A DNA stretch of 64,000 nucleotides, from assembly GCA_049840395.1 (NCBI GenBank), contig JASGLD010000005.1, positions 310,001-374,000 of the forward strand. Direction: 5' to 3'. The position numbers and the translations under genes are program-made. Of the stretch, positions 9,151-17,592 are shown piece by piece; within the stretch, counting starts at the first letter, position 1; the number at the start of each line of letters is the position of its first letter. The stretch is from CAILZL01 sp049840395 (GTDB taxonomy: Bacteria; Pseudomonadota; Gammaproteobacteria; Steroidobacterales; Steroidobacteraceae). The notes under the pieces are model-generated. The model made no database searches. It had not been told where the DNA came from and worked only from the letters and a program-made list of their open reading frames with translations.

Positions 9151-9630
9151 ATGAGTACGCCAGTGCATGTCGTTTGTGGCCACTGCCAGTCGGTAGTGCG
9201 CGTACCGGCCGATAAAATTGAGCGCTCACCGCACTGTCCTCAGTGCCACGTCGGCTTGTTGGAAACAAATCCTTTTGATTTGACTGACGATGGCTTTGGC
9301 AAACAGTTGCAACGCAACGATCTGCCGCTGGTTGTCGATGTATGGGCACCCTGGTGCGGGCCTTGTAAAGCTATGGCGCCGCAATTTGTCGCGGCTGCTC
9401 AGTTAATGGGCGTCGCTGCGCGTTTCGCCAAGTTGAATTCTGATGCGGCGCCGCAGACAGCGAATCGCTTAGGTATACGCAGCATTCCCACCTTGATCGT
9501 ATTTCATCGAGGACGCGAGTTGGGGCGTCAATCCGGTGTAATGGACAGCGCCGCGCTGGTGCGTTGGATCCGCAGTTTGTTACTGACCTATCAGGCTGGC
9601 CCGGCGCAGAGCGGCAAAACCGCTCAGTAA
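9151..9630 (+). CDS. trxC: Thioredoxin 2 (zinc-containing)
   Basis: 159 residues. The N-terminal zinc ribbon has Cys9/Cys12 and Cys29/Cys32, followed by a thioredoxin fold with active site WCGPC (68-72) and the conserved cis-proline region RSIPTLIVF. This is the TrxC type, a cytoplasmic disulfide reductase often linked to oxidative stress. It is about 15-20 residues longer than E. coli TrxC at the C-terminus. GGAG lies upstream of the ATG. Its last 51 bases overlap, tail to tail, the end of the opposite-strand protease gene; both frames look real there. Confidence 0.94.
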   Translation: MSTPVHVVCGHCQSVVRVPADKIERSPHCPQCHVGLLETNPFDLTDDGFGKQLQRNDLPLVVDVWAPWCGPCKAMAPQFVAAAQLMGVAARFAKLNSDAAPQTANRLGIRSIPTLIVFHRGRELGRQSGVMDSAALVRWIRSLLLTYQAGPAQSGKTAQ

Positions 9631-10929
9631 AATCAGGAAGGCAGCATCGTAAGCGCCGCCACCACCCGAACTGCTTTCCACAGGTTCGTTGGCCATGGCA
9701 ACGATACTGGTTTCGCTGGTGCCCAGTGGCACCAGGCAGGCCGCGGAGCTCATGGTGGATAAAATGGAATCGTGGCTGCACTGCGAAAATTCGGTGCTGC
9801 CATTGATTTGCGGACTCATCAGATAGTTTTGCGTAGAGGTATTGGCGCAGATGCCCGTGCCATCATGCACGGCTCCCAATTGATGCCCCAACTCATGGGC
9901 AACTACCAATGAATCGATCCACGCGCCGCGATTGCGCGACTCCGAAAGACTGGTCCCGTAACGAGAGCCGCAAATATTACCAATGTAAGCAATGCCCAAT
10001 GTGTCGCCATCCAGATCGCGACCGGTAAATAAATGGGTGGCGGCATAGGTGCTCATGCCCGGCGTGTTCTTGCGCAGTTGGCCTAGCGAACTCAATAAGT
10101 TATCGGCGTTGGTGCTGTTCGAGAGGGAGCTTGGATCGGTGTTGTATACAGTGATATCGGTGGCCTGGATCTGCAGTCCCATTTGCTCGGTAAAAATGCC
10201 GTCCACATTATTGAGGCGAATAATGATGGCATCGCGTGCGGCTTGATCCGAGCTGTACTGAGCGCGAAACGCTGCATCGGCCAGAGCTTGTAATTCTAGT
10301 CGTCGTGAGGGTTGCTCACCGGCGCTGCTGCCATTGGTCTGGCTTATTTCACTGGTCAGTGCCTGATAAGTCGCCAAGCCGGTTGGGGCGACGTCGCCCA
10401 TCCGGCCTTCGGTGCCGCAGTAATCGCTGCCGAGATCGACGGTAGTGTCGGACAGTTTGAACATGATGGTGTTGCTGCTGGGTGCAGCGAGCGTACTTGC
10501 CAGTAACGAGCGGATTTCGGCGCTAGGTTCAACGGCATATAACTCGCTGCCGTCCCAGATCAGGCCGTGAATGCCGCTGGCAGTGCGCGTTAGGCGCGCC
10601 CATGATTGGTTCATCTCGGTAAGGCTGCCACGCAATACTTCAACTGAGCCGTCAGTTGGAAGTGCGGCATCAAGATTGCTGTTGGCTTGTAGATTTAGAT
10701 TAACTTGCTTGCCATTGATGCTGAGCTTGCGTTGCTGTCCCTGCTCTGATGAGCTGCTTTGCACTTGCTTGCTGCCAATAACAATTCGATCGTCAAAAGC
10801 GGTGTAGCTGTTGATCTGTAATGTCGTATGTTCTGATTCGATTGCATGCACCGGCAAGATGACGGTAGTTAGACAGGTGAATGCGATGACAGAGAACAAT
10901 GGCTTGATAATAATACTGCGACCCAGCAT
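9580..10929 (-). CDS. Exported reprolysin-like zinc metalloprotease with GlyGly-CTERM-like tail
   Basis: 449 residues from the ATG at 10929. The N-terminus is a signal peptide (residues 1-29, ending PVHA). The catalytic motif HELGHQLGAVHD places zinc ligands His345, His349 and His355 and the base Glu346, the pattern of metzincins of the adamalysin/reprolysin type. A Met-turn-like YLMSP follows. The extreme C-terminus is SSSGGGG, a hydrophobic stretch, then RR, matching the GlyGly-CTERM sorting signal processed by rhombosortase. So it should be secreted and possibly anchored or released at the surface. No rhombosortase gene is seen nearby. An in-frame upstream ATG at 10995 is less likely because it would bury the signal peptide. 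Confidence 0.85.
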   Translation of the reverse strand: MLGRSIIIKPLFSVIAFTCLTTVILPVHAIESEHTTLQINSYTAFDDRIVIGSKQVQSSSSEQGQQRKLSINGKQVNLNLQANSNLDAALPTDGSVEVLRGSLTEMNQSWARLTRTASGIHGLIWDGSELYAVEPSAEIRSLLASTLAAPSSNTIMFKLSDTTVDLGSDYCGTEGRMGDVAPTGLATYQALTSEISQTNGSSAGEQPSRRLELQALADAAFRAQYSSDQAARDAIIIRLNNVDGIFTEQMGLQIQATDITVYNTDPSSLSNSTNADNLLSSLGQLRKNTPGMSTYAATHLFTGRDLDGDTLGIAYIGNICGSRYGTSLSESRNRGAWIDSLVVAHELGHQLGAVHDGTGICANTSTQNYLMSPQINGSTEFSQCSHDSILSTMSSAACLVPLGTSETSIVAMANEPVESSSGGGGAYDAAFLILLSGFAALRRASLIGQ

Positions 10930-11107
10930 GCAATTTCCGAATGAAGGACTGTACGTATTTGTCGCACATCTGAGACCGCTATACAAAGCAAACATTACAT
11001 ATGAGAAAAGCTGTAATGCCTATCTCTGTTAGGACAGTAGCGCAGTGCATAATACGTGAATAATGAATAGGAATTGCTTCACGTTTTAAAGATAAGCGGA
11101 TCAGATT

Positions 11108-12046
11108 ATGAAGCGTTTGTGTTACTGCTTATTACTGGCACTTGCGGCCTGCCAGCGCTCTGCCGTCGAAGAAGTATTGGGGACGGTTGAACGCGATCGA
11201 CTTGAATTGGTGGCCGAAGCACATGAGCCCATTGCCGAACTGTTGGTGCGAGAAGGTGATCATGTCGAAGTTGGGCATGTATTGCTGCGTCAGACAGCTG
11301 GCGCCATGCAGGCTCGTTTGGAGCAATTACAGGCGCAAGCCACCAGGGCGGAACAGCAGCTGCGTGAGTTACAGCGGGGTCCGCGAGTGCAGGAAAAGGA
11401 ACAAGCCAAGGCGCAACTGGAGGCAGCCAGTAGCACCTTGAACACTGCAGAGAAGGAGTTTCAACGCGCGCAGGAATTATTTCAGGCTAAGTTGCAAAGC
11501 CAGGCGGTACTGGATCAGGCGCGAAGTACACGCGATGCGGCGTTAGCGACACGCAGACAGGCGCAATTGGCGTTGCAGTTGTTGAATGAGGGCACGCGCG
11601 TCGAGCAGATACAGCAAGTACAGGCGGCTGTGGATCAGGCGCATGCAGCATTGGCAGAGCTGCAAGTATCGGCCACACGCTATACGATCACGGCGCCGCG
11701 CAGTGGTGTGGTTGAAGCACTGCCATACAAGCTGGGTGAGCGTCCGCCCGTCGCGCAGCCGGTGGTTATTTTATTGGCGGATGATCGTATTTATGCACGT
11801 GTGTACGTGCCAGAGACATTGCGCACTCAATATCCTGCAGGCACGACAGTGCAAGTGCGCGTCGATGGCGTTGCGCAGCCGATAGCCGGCACGGTGCGAT
11901 ACGTATCGGCGCAAGCTGCGTTCACTCCGTATTACGCATTAACGCAACAGGATCGCACCCGGCTGAGCTATCTGGCAGAAATTGATTTGCAGAATGCCCA
12001 GTCGTTGCCGGTGGGTTTGCCGGTGCAGGTGAGTCTGATGCAATGA
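11108..12046 (+). CDS. HlyD-family periplasmic adaptor lipoprotein of an ABC exporter
   Basis: 312 residues. Signal peptide with lipobox LAAC (Cys15), then a biotinyl-lipoyl-like half (AHEPIAELLVREGDHVEVGHVLL), a long coiled-coil hairpin at about residues 70-175 rich in Ala, Gln and Glu, the returning lipoyl half (ITAPRSGVVEALPYKLGE), and a beta-barrel domain. This is the membrane-fusion component that connects an inner-membrane ABC pump to an outer-membrane channel. The stop overlaps the start of the ATPase gene by four bases, so the three genes form one operon. It resembles the YbhG/YhiI group. No outer-membrane TolC gene is in the window. Confidence 0.9.
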   Translation: MKRLCYCLLLALAACQRSAVEEVLGTVERDRLELVAEAHEPIAELLVREGDHVEVGHVLLRQTAGAMQARLEQLQAQATRAEQQLRELQRGPRVQEKEQAKAQLEAASSTLNTAEKEFQRAQELFQAKLQSQAVLDQARSTRDAALATRRQAQLALQLLNEGTRVEQIQQVQAAVDQAHAALAELQVSATRYTITAPRSGVVEALPYKLGERPPVAQPVVILLADDRIYARVYVPETLRTQYPAGTTVQVRVDGVAQPIAGTVRYVSAQAAFTPYYALTQQDRTRLSYLAEIDLQNAQSLPVGLPVQVSLMQ

Positions 12047-13005
12047 ATGCAAGTCGTGCCGAATCTGCAATTGTTGCGCGTGGCTTGACGCGCCGCTTCG
12101 GTCACAAGCTAGCCGTAAACGGGATCGATCTTGAGGTGCCGCGTGCGCAGATATTTGGTTTTCTGGGGCCGAATGGTTCTGGAAAGTCCACCACCATTCG
12201 CATGTTGTGCGGACTGCTTACCCCGACGGCTGGTGACTGCGTGGTGTTGGGTCAACGCATGCCCGAGCACGCAGATACTGTACGCAACAAGATAGGCTAT
12301 ATGACGCAACGTTTCGCGTTGTGGGAAGACCTGACGGTGCGCGAGAACTTGGAATTCATGGGGCGCATTTATTCGTTGACCAAGACGGAACTGGTCGCGC
12401 GTATGGACTGGCGCTTGGATCGCTATCGTCTGAATGATTTAGCAGAGCAGCGTGCGGGTACATTAAGCGGCGGCCAGAAACAGAGATTGGCATTGGCTGC
12501 AGCGACTTTGCATGAGCCTGAATTACTATTGCTAGACGAACCTACCAGCGCAGTGGATCCGCAAAGCCGTCGCGATTTCTGGGAGAGCTTATTCGAGCTG
12601 GTCGATGCAGGCACCACCATTCTCGTGTCCACTCACTACATGGATGAAGCCGAACGCTGCCATCAATTGGCCATTCTCGATGAGGGCAAATTGGTGGCTC
12701 ATGGTGCGCCGCTGCAGTTAATCGAGGACATTGGTGCCAGTGTGGTCCAGGTTGCTGCGGACAACAGCGCGGCTGCACGTGCGGTGTTGCAAGCCGCGGT
12801 GCAGATCAAGGCGGTAACGCAGCTTGGCAATCGCTTGCATGTGTTGGTGGACGACGGCGCGCAATCACCAGCCGAGTACGTGCGTGAAATCCTGGCAGCA
12901 CGAAACATTCAAGCTGAAGTCGGCATCGTTACTGCCAGCTTGGAAGATGTGTTCGTGGCGGCGACGGGCTTCGGCAAAACAGCGCAAGGGCGCGTACATG
13001 ACTAG
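12043..13005 (+). CDS. ABC exporter ATP-binding protein
   Basis: 320 residues with Walker A GPNGSGKST, signature LSGGQKQR, Walker B LLLLDEPTS, the following D-loop and a switch His in VSTHYMDEAERC. The C-terminal extension of about 80 residues ends in the ExDVF-type motif (SLEDVFVAATG) typical of YbhF/CcmA-like drug or polymer exporters. It has a single nucleotide-binding domain and must dimerise. It overlaps its neighbours by 4 and 8 bases, so translation is coupled with the HlyD and permease genes. The substrate is unknown. Confidence 0.94.
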   Translation: MNASRAESAIVARGLTRRFGHKLAVNGIDLEVPRAQIFGFLGPNGSGKSTTIRMLCGLLTPTAGDCVVLGQRMPEHADTVRNKIGYMTQRFALWEDLTVRENLEFMGRIYSLTKTELVARMDWRLDRYRLNDLAEQRAGTLSGGQKQRLALAAATLHEPELLLLDEPTSAVDPQSRRDFWESLFELVDAGTTILVSTHYMDEAERCHQLAILDEGKLVAHGAPLQLIEDIGASVVQVAADNSAAARAVLQAAVQIKAVTQLGNRLHVLVDDGAQSPAEYVREILAARNIQAEVGIVTASLEDVFVAATGFGKTAQGRVHD

Positions 13006-14095
13006 CTTGCGTCGTCTATTGGCCGTTGCCAGTAAGGAAATCCGCCAGCTGCGGCGCGATCGATTAACGTTGGCGATGATTGTCGGCCTGCCCCTGCTCC
13101 AGATGCTCCTGTTTGGCTATGCCATCAATTTCGATGTACGTGATCTGCGCGCCGGTGTAGTCGATGCTGCGCAAACCAGCCAGTCTCGAGCCCTGGTGGC
13201 AAGTTTGGTGGCTTCGCAAATCATCAAAGTGCAGTCGTACTACGCAGCGCCGGCAGATCTAGAAGCAGCGATGCAGCAAGGCCTTATCAAGGTGGGTGTG
13301 ATCATTCCCGCCGATTTCGAGCGACGCTTATTGTCGCGGGATCGGGCGGTGGCGCAATTGCTGGTGGATGGCAGCGAGCCCAGTGTGGAGAATCTGGCGC
13401 GCGGCCTCTCGGCCATGCCAATGGCGAGCAGGTCAGGCATTGCCGGCACCAGTCAGCCGCTATTTGAAGTGCGCACGCAGTACAACCCGGAGAAGCGTAC
13501 CGCAGTACAGGTCGTGCCTGGTTTGATCGGTGTGATTCTCAGTCTGACGATGGTGATGTTCACGGCGGTATCCATCGTGCGTGAGCGCGAGCGTGGCAAC
13601 TTGGAGTTATTGATTACCACGCCAGTCTCCTCGGCGGAGCTCATGACCGGCAAGCTGTTGCCCTATGTGGTCATTGGCCTGATCCAGACCACCATCGTGT
13701 TGGTAGTGGGCGTATTTCTGTTTACTGTGCCGATCAACGGTCGGGTGTTGGATCTGTACCTGGCATCATTGTTGTTCATCGCCGCCACGCTGTGTCTTGG
13801 TCTGTTCATTTCCACTTGGGTACAGACTCAGGCGCAGGCTTTTCAAATGTCGCTATTTACCTTACTGCCATCCATTCTGTTGTCTGGTTTCGTGTTTCCA
13901 TTTGAGGGCATGCCGCGCTTAGTTCAATGGTTGGCGCAATTGCTACCGTTGACTCACTTCATCGTTCTGATACGCGGCATTGTGCTGCGCGGCGCTTCTT
14001 TGTGGGACATGCCTGCGCCCATCTATAAATTGCTGGCATTTTTAATAGTGCTGCTTGTGGCTGCGACGCTGCGTTTTCACAAGCGTCTGGATTAA
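12998..14095 (+). CDS. ABC-2 type permease
   Basis: 365 residues from the ATG at 12998, which overlaps the ATPase stop. An N-terminal helix (GLPLLQMLLFGYAINFD) is followed by a large extracytoplasmic domain of about 140 residues, then five C-terminal helices beginning at VVPGLIGVILSLTMVMFTAV. RERERGNLELLITTPVSSAELMTGK is the usual coupling region between helices. This matches the YbhR/YhhJ type. The E. coli YbhFSR pump has two permeases; here only one is encoded, so it probably forms a homodimer. With the two upstream genes it makes a tripartite-type exporter. Confidence 0.93.
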   Translation: MTSLRRLLAVASKEIRQLRRDRLTLAMIVGLPLLQMLLFGYAINFDVRDLRAGVVDAAQTSQSRALVASLVASQIIKVQSYYAAPADLEAAMQQGLIKVGVIIPADFERRLLSRDRAVAQLLVDGSEPSVENLARGLSAMPMASRSGIAGTSQPLFEVRTQYNPEKRTAVQVVPGLIGVILSLTMVMFTAVSIVRERERGNLELLITTPVSSAELMTGKLLPYVVIGLIQTTIVLVVGVFLFTVPINGRVLDLYLASLLFIAATLCLGLFISTWVQTQAQAFQMSLFTLLPSILLSGFVFPFEGMPRLVQWLAQLLPLTHFIVLIRGIVLRGASLWDMPAPIYKLLAFLIVLLVAATLRFHKRLD

Positions 14096-14388
14096 AGAGG
14101 CCGGGCTTACTGAAAGCAGTGGCGTGAATTAGGGGTTCTGTTGCACTATGCACGAGCGGATTGAGCAGCGCATGCGCCATTGTGGGGCGTCACTAGGTGC
14201 CGGCGGCTGCAGAGGTTGCGCAGCAAGCGTGCAATTACTAGAAGAGATGCTTGCGGCATGAAATCTGCATCTATAAGCCAGCGCGGTCGTCAAGCTGCAG
14301 GACAGGTTGCTGTTCCATGTCTTGATGTCAGCGGGTATTTTATCGACATCTTCCACGCCCACGCAGTTCGAGATAGGAGCCACGGGGA

Positions 14389-14727
14389 ATGAAACTCATC
14401 AGTGCAATCATCAAGCCCTTCAAGTTAGACGACGTGCGCGCGGCGCTATCGGAAATTGGCGTCTCGGGCATGACCGTTACAGAAGTTAAAGGTTTCGGTC
14501 GTCAGCGCGGCCACACAGAGCTCTATCGTGGAGCCGAGTATGTGGTCGACTTCGTGCCTAAGACCCGCATCGAAGTTGCGGTCAAAGATTCTTTGGTAGA
14601 CCAGGTGGTTGAAGCCATCATGAATGCCGCCAAGACCGGCAAGGTCGGTGACGGCAAGATCTTCATCACCAGTCTGGAACGCGTGCTGCGTATCCGCACC
14701 GGTGAAGCCGACGATCAAGCGCTCTAA
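14389..14727 (+). CDS. glnK: Nitrogen regulatory protein P-II
   Basis: 112 residues, the family length. The T-loop carries Tyr51 in TELYRGAEYVVDF, the uridylylation site, and the B- and C-loop motifs (KTGKVGDGKIFI, RIRTGE) that bind ATP/ADP and 2-oxoglutarate are intact. It relays nitrogen and carbon status to glutamine synthetase adenylyltransferase, NtrB or an ammonium channel. The MKLISAIIKPFKLDDVR start is typical of both GlnB and GlnK. No amtB follows, so the GlnK label is uncertain and GlnB is equally possible. A ribosome site AGGAG lies upstream. I looked for a sigma-54 promoter in the preceding 290 bases and did not find a convincing one. Confidence 0.93.
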   Translation: MKLISAIIKPFKLDDVRAALSEIGVSGMTVTEVKGFGRQRGHTELYRGAEYVVDFVPKTRIEVAVKDSLVDQVVEAIMNAAKTGKVGDGKIFITSLERVLRIRTGEADDQAL

Positions 14728-14837
14728 CTAATTCGAGTTGGACTAGCTGGATGCTGGCTTGTGTCTGCGGCTGATCGGCTGCAGACACAAGTACTCGATT
14801 CTCTGATTTGCTTCGGCCATTTCCGGCCTGCAACTGA

Positions 14838-15341
14838 TCAATTACGCAGAGTTTCTACGCCGCGCAACACAGCGAGGGCACCGCTGCGCACGACCTCCAG
14901 CACTTCGCCGTAATTGCCGGCTTTGGCGATGAATTGACTGATGCGTGCCTCACTGTCGGTGAGTTCGACTACAAAACTGTCCGGGTCGTCGCTCAGCACA
15001 GTGGCGCCTGCTTGTTCAACGGCGTCGAGTAGCGCTGCTGCTTGGCTGACGCCATGTTTCAGTTTGATCAGCAGTAGTTCGCGTTCAATGTGAGCATCCC
15101 GGGTTACGTCATCGACGTTCACCACATCCACCAGCTTCAACGACTGATTGACGATTTGCGCCAGCACGGCTTCGGTACCCGTGGTGACCAGCGTGATGCG
15201 CGAGACGGTAGGATCTTCCGTGGGCGCCACATTCAGCGACTCGATGTTGTAACCACGGTTGGAAAACAGGCCGGCCACGCGGGTCAGGGCGCCTACTTCG
15301 TTCTGCAGCAGAATGGAGATGATGTGTCGCCGGTTGCTCAT
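14838..15341 (-). CDS. ilvH: Acetolactate synthase small (regulatory) subunit
   Basis: 167 residues from ATG 15341. An ACT domain at the N-terminus (ISILLQNEVGALTRVAGLFSNRGYNIESL) binds valine for feedback inhibition; the C-terminal domain contains the RELLLIKL and GNYGEVLEVVRSGA segments. It activates and regulates the large subunit made by the neighbouring gene. Unusually, the two subunit genes are divergent with a 191-base gap instead of being a co-oriented operon. The open frame could extend 38 codons upstream, but the family begins at the ATG chosen here (MSNRRHIISILL). Confidence 0.94.
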   Translation of the reverse strand: MSNRRHIISILLQNEVGALTRVAGLFSNRGYNIESLNVAPTEDPTVSRITLVTTGTEAVLAQIVNQSLKLVDVVNVDDVTRDAHIERELLLIKLKHGVSQAAALLDAVEQAGATVLSDDPDSFVVELTDSEARISQFIAKAGNYGEVLEVVRSGALAVLRGVETLRN

Positions 15342-15532
15342 GTGCGCGTACTCGATATGCCCGGTTCGAGATGCTTCCCGTCGGGCCGCGGATAATTTAG
15401 GGCCGCACAGCCTAACCGACCATCGCCCTCTGCGTAAGAGCAAACTGCGGTGCAAGTGGTGCCGGCGAGCCCTAACTGCTAGGCTTTCCCACCCCGAACC
15501 TTGTTGCAGACCCTTCCGGCAGGATTAATTCC

Positions 15533-17398
15533 GTGAATCACAGCCAAGCCCACAGCCATACGCCGCGTGAGGCGGCCCTCAATCCTCTGGCGGGACAGAC
15601 GCTGTCAGGCTCCGAAATTCTGGTCCAAGTGCTGGCCGACGAGGGCGTGGACGTCGTGTTCGGCTATTCCGGTGGCGCGATTTTGCCCACTTACGACGCC
15701 ATTTTCGTGCATAACCAAGCCCATACGGCTGTGGGCGGCAAGCAACCCATGCCGTTGATCGTGCCAGCCAATGAACAGGGCGCGGGTTTCATGGCTGCCG
15801 GTTATGCGCGCGCCACCGGCAAGGTGGGCGTGGCGTTGGTGACTTCAGGTCCTGGCGCTACCAATACGGTAACTCCAGTGCGCGATTGCATGGCTGATTC
15901 CGTCCCCATCGTGGTCATTTGCGGCCAAGTTCCCACCAGTGCCATCGGCACCGATGCTTTCCAGGAAGCGCCGGTAGCGGGGGTGATGAGCGCGGTGGCC
16001 AAGCACGTGTTCCTGGTTACCGACCCCACGAAATTGGAAGCCACGATCCGTACTGCCTTTGAAATTGCCCGCACCGGGCGTCCCGGGCCGGTGGTGATCG
16101 ATATTCCCAAAGATGTGCAGAACTGGCGTGGCGAGTTCAAGGGTGAGGGACGGCTGCCTTTCCCTGGTTATCGTCAGCGCATGAACAAGCTGGCCAAGTC
16201 AGCCCTGCGCGATCAGGACTGCGCGGCTTTTTGGGAGCTGTTCAAGCAGTCCAAGCGACCGCTGATTTATGCAGGCGGTGGCGTGATCAATGGCGCGGCT
16301 ACAGCCGCTTTGCGCGAATTTGCTCAAGAGTTTCAGATACCGGTGGTCACCACGTTGATGGCGCTCGGCGCTGTCGATACCACAGCGCCCAGTTCCATGA
16401 GCATGCTCGGCATGCATGGCGCGGCCTTTGCCAATTACGCGGTCATCGACTGCGACTTCCTGCTGGCGCTGGGTGCCCGTTTCGATGATCGAGTGGCCGG
16501 CGATCCGCAGCGATTTGCCCCCAACGCTAAAACCATTGCGCACATTGATATCGACGCGTCGGAGATCAACAAGGTCAAGCGTGCGCAGTGGACCCACGTC
16601 GGTTCAATGGCGCAGGCCATCCAGGCATTAACTGCTTATGGGCGTAAGAATAAATTAACGATTGATAGCGCTGCCTGGCTAAACCATTGCGCTGCTCTTA
16701 AAAAAGAGTACGCAATGAACTACGACCGAAATAGTCAGCTGATCCAGCCTTACTACCTGATCGAAGAGATCAACCGTCTCACTCAGGGCGAAGCCATCAT
16801 CAGTACCGGTGTGGGCCAGCATCAGATGTGGGCGGCACAGTATTTTGACTTCAAGGGTCCGCGGCAATGGCTGACCTCCGGCAGCATGGGCACCATGGGT
16901 TTCGGTCTCCCGGCTGCCATTGGCGCCCAGTTTGCTCGCCCCGATAAGTTGGTGATCGATATTGACGGTGACGCCAGCATTCGCATGAACCTGGGCGAAC
17001 TGGAAACCGTGACCACTTACGAACTGCCTGTGAAAGTGGTGGTGTTGAATAACAATGGCGACGGCATGGTGAAGCAATGGCAGAAGCTGTTCTTCAAAGG
17101 TCGGTTGTCGGCCAGCGACAAGTCCCTGCACAAGAAGGATTTCATCAAAGCCGCTCAGGCCGATGGTTTCCCGTTTGCAGTGCGTCTGGAGCGCAAGGAG
17201 GACGTGCCGCGTGTGGTGAAGGAATTCATCGAAGCCAAGGGGCCGGCCTTCCTGGAAGTGGTGATCGATCCAGATGCCGGTGTGTATCCCATGGTCGGTC
17301 CGGGACAGCCATTCGAGCAGATGATCACCGGCGATTTCATCCCCTCGCGTTCAGCAGCCAAGGCGGCGGAGAAGCTGGATGAGTCGAAGATGTTCTGA
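15533..17398 (+). CDS. ilvB: Acetolactate synthase large (catalytic) subunit
   Basis: 621 residues including an N-terminal tail of about 25. Thiamine-diphosphate enzyme making acetolactate or acetohydroxybutyrate, the first common step to valine, leucine and isoleucine. The cofactor-activating Glu81 lies in PANEQGAGFMA, the FAD-binding middle domain is present, and the TPP motif runs from GDGDASIRM to NNNGDGMV. The start is GTG 15533 with AGGA nine bases upstream. The terminal extension after TGDF is like other proteobacterial IlvB/IlvI proteins. ilvA lies 3 kb downstream. I saw no leader peptide with runs of branched-chain codons in the divergent spacer. Confidence 0.95.
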   Translation: MNHSQAHSHTPREAALNPLAGQTLSGSEILVQVLADEGVDVVFGYSGGAILPTYDAIFVHNQAHTAVGGKQPMPLIVPANEQGAGFMAAGYARATGKVGVALVTSGPGATNTVTPVRDCMADSVPIVVICGQVPTSAIGTDAFQEAPVAGVMSAVAKHVFLVTDPTKLEATIRTAFEIARTGRPGPVVIDIPKDVQNWRGEFKGEGRLPFPGYRQRMNKLAKSALRDQDCAAFWELFKQSKRPLIYAGGGVINGAATAALREFAQEFQIPVVTTLMALGAVDTTAPSSMSMLGMHGAAFANYAVIDCDFLLALGARFDDRVAGDPQRFAPNAKTIAHIDIDASEINKVKRAQWTHVGSMAQAIQALTAYGRKNKLTIDSAAWLNHCAALKKEYAMNYDRNSQLIQPYYLIEEINRLTQGEAIISTGVGQHQMWAAQYFDFKGPRQWLTSGSMGTMGFGLPAAIGAQFARPDKLVIDIDGDASIRMNLGELETVTTYELPVKVVVLNNNGDGMVKQWQKLFFKGRLSASDKSLHKKDFIKAAQADGFPFAVRLERKEDVPRVVKEFIEAKGPAFLEVVIDPDAGVYPMVGPGQPFEQMITGDFIPSRSAAKAAEKLDESKMF

Positions 17399-17592
17399 GC
17401 CGATGGCAAGCTTATTGGTAAACGCTTAGTAAGATTGCTTAATCATCCGGCGCGAACCGTGCAGTAGTTCGCGTCATCGGTGCAAACCGGAATTTGGATA
17501 AATACCAAGCTGAGACCCAGTTCCAGGTAGTGCATCGTTTGGGTGCTTAAAGTGCCACTTCTAGATCGTCTATCGCGCTCAGGAGTGTGATT

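Noticed and set aside
14096..14388. A sigma-54 promoter before the P-II gene
   Set aside because: I looked for TGGCAC-N5-TTGC and found no match close enough to claim.
15342..15532. A leader peptide or attenuator in front of ilvB
   Set aside because: No short open frame rich in Leu/Val/Ile codons and no strong terminator is visible in the divergent spacer.
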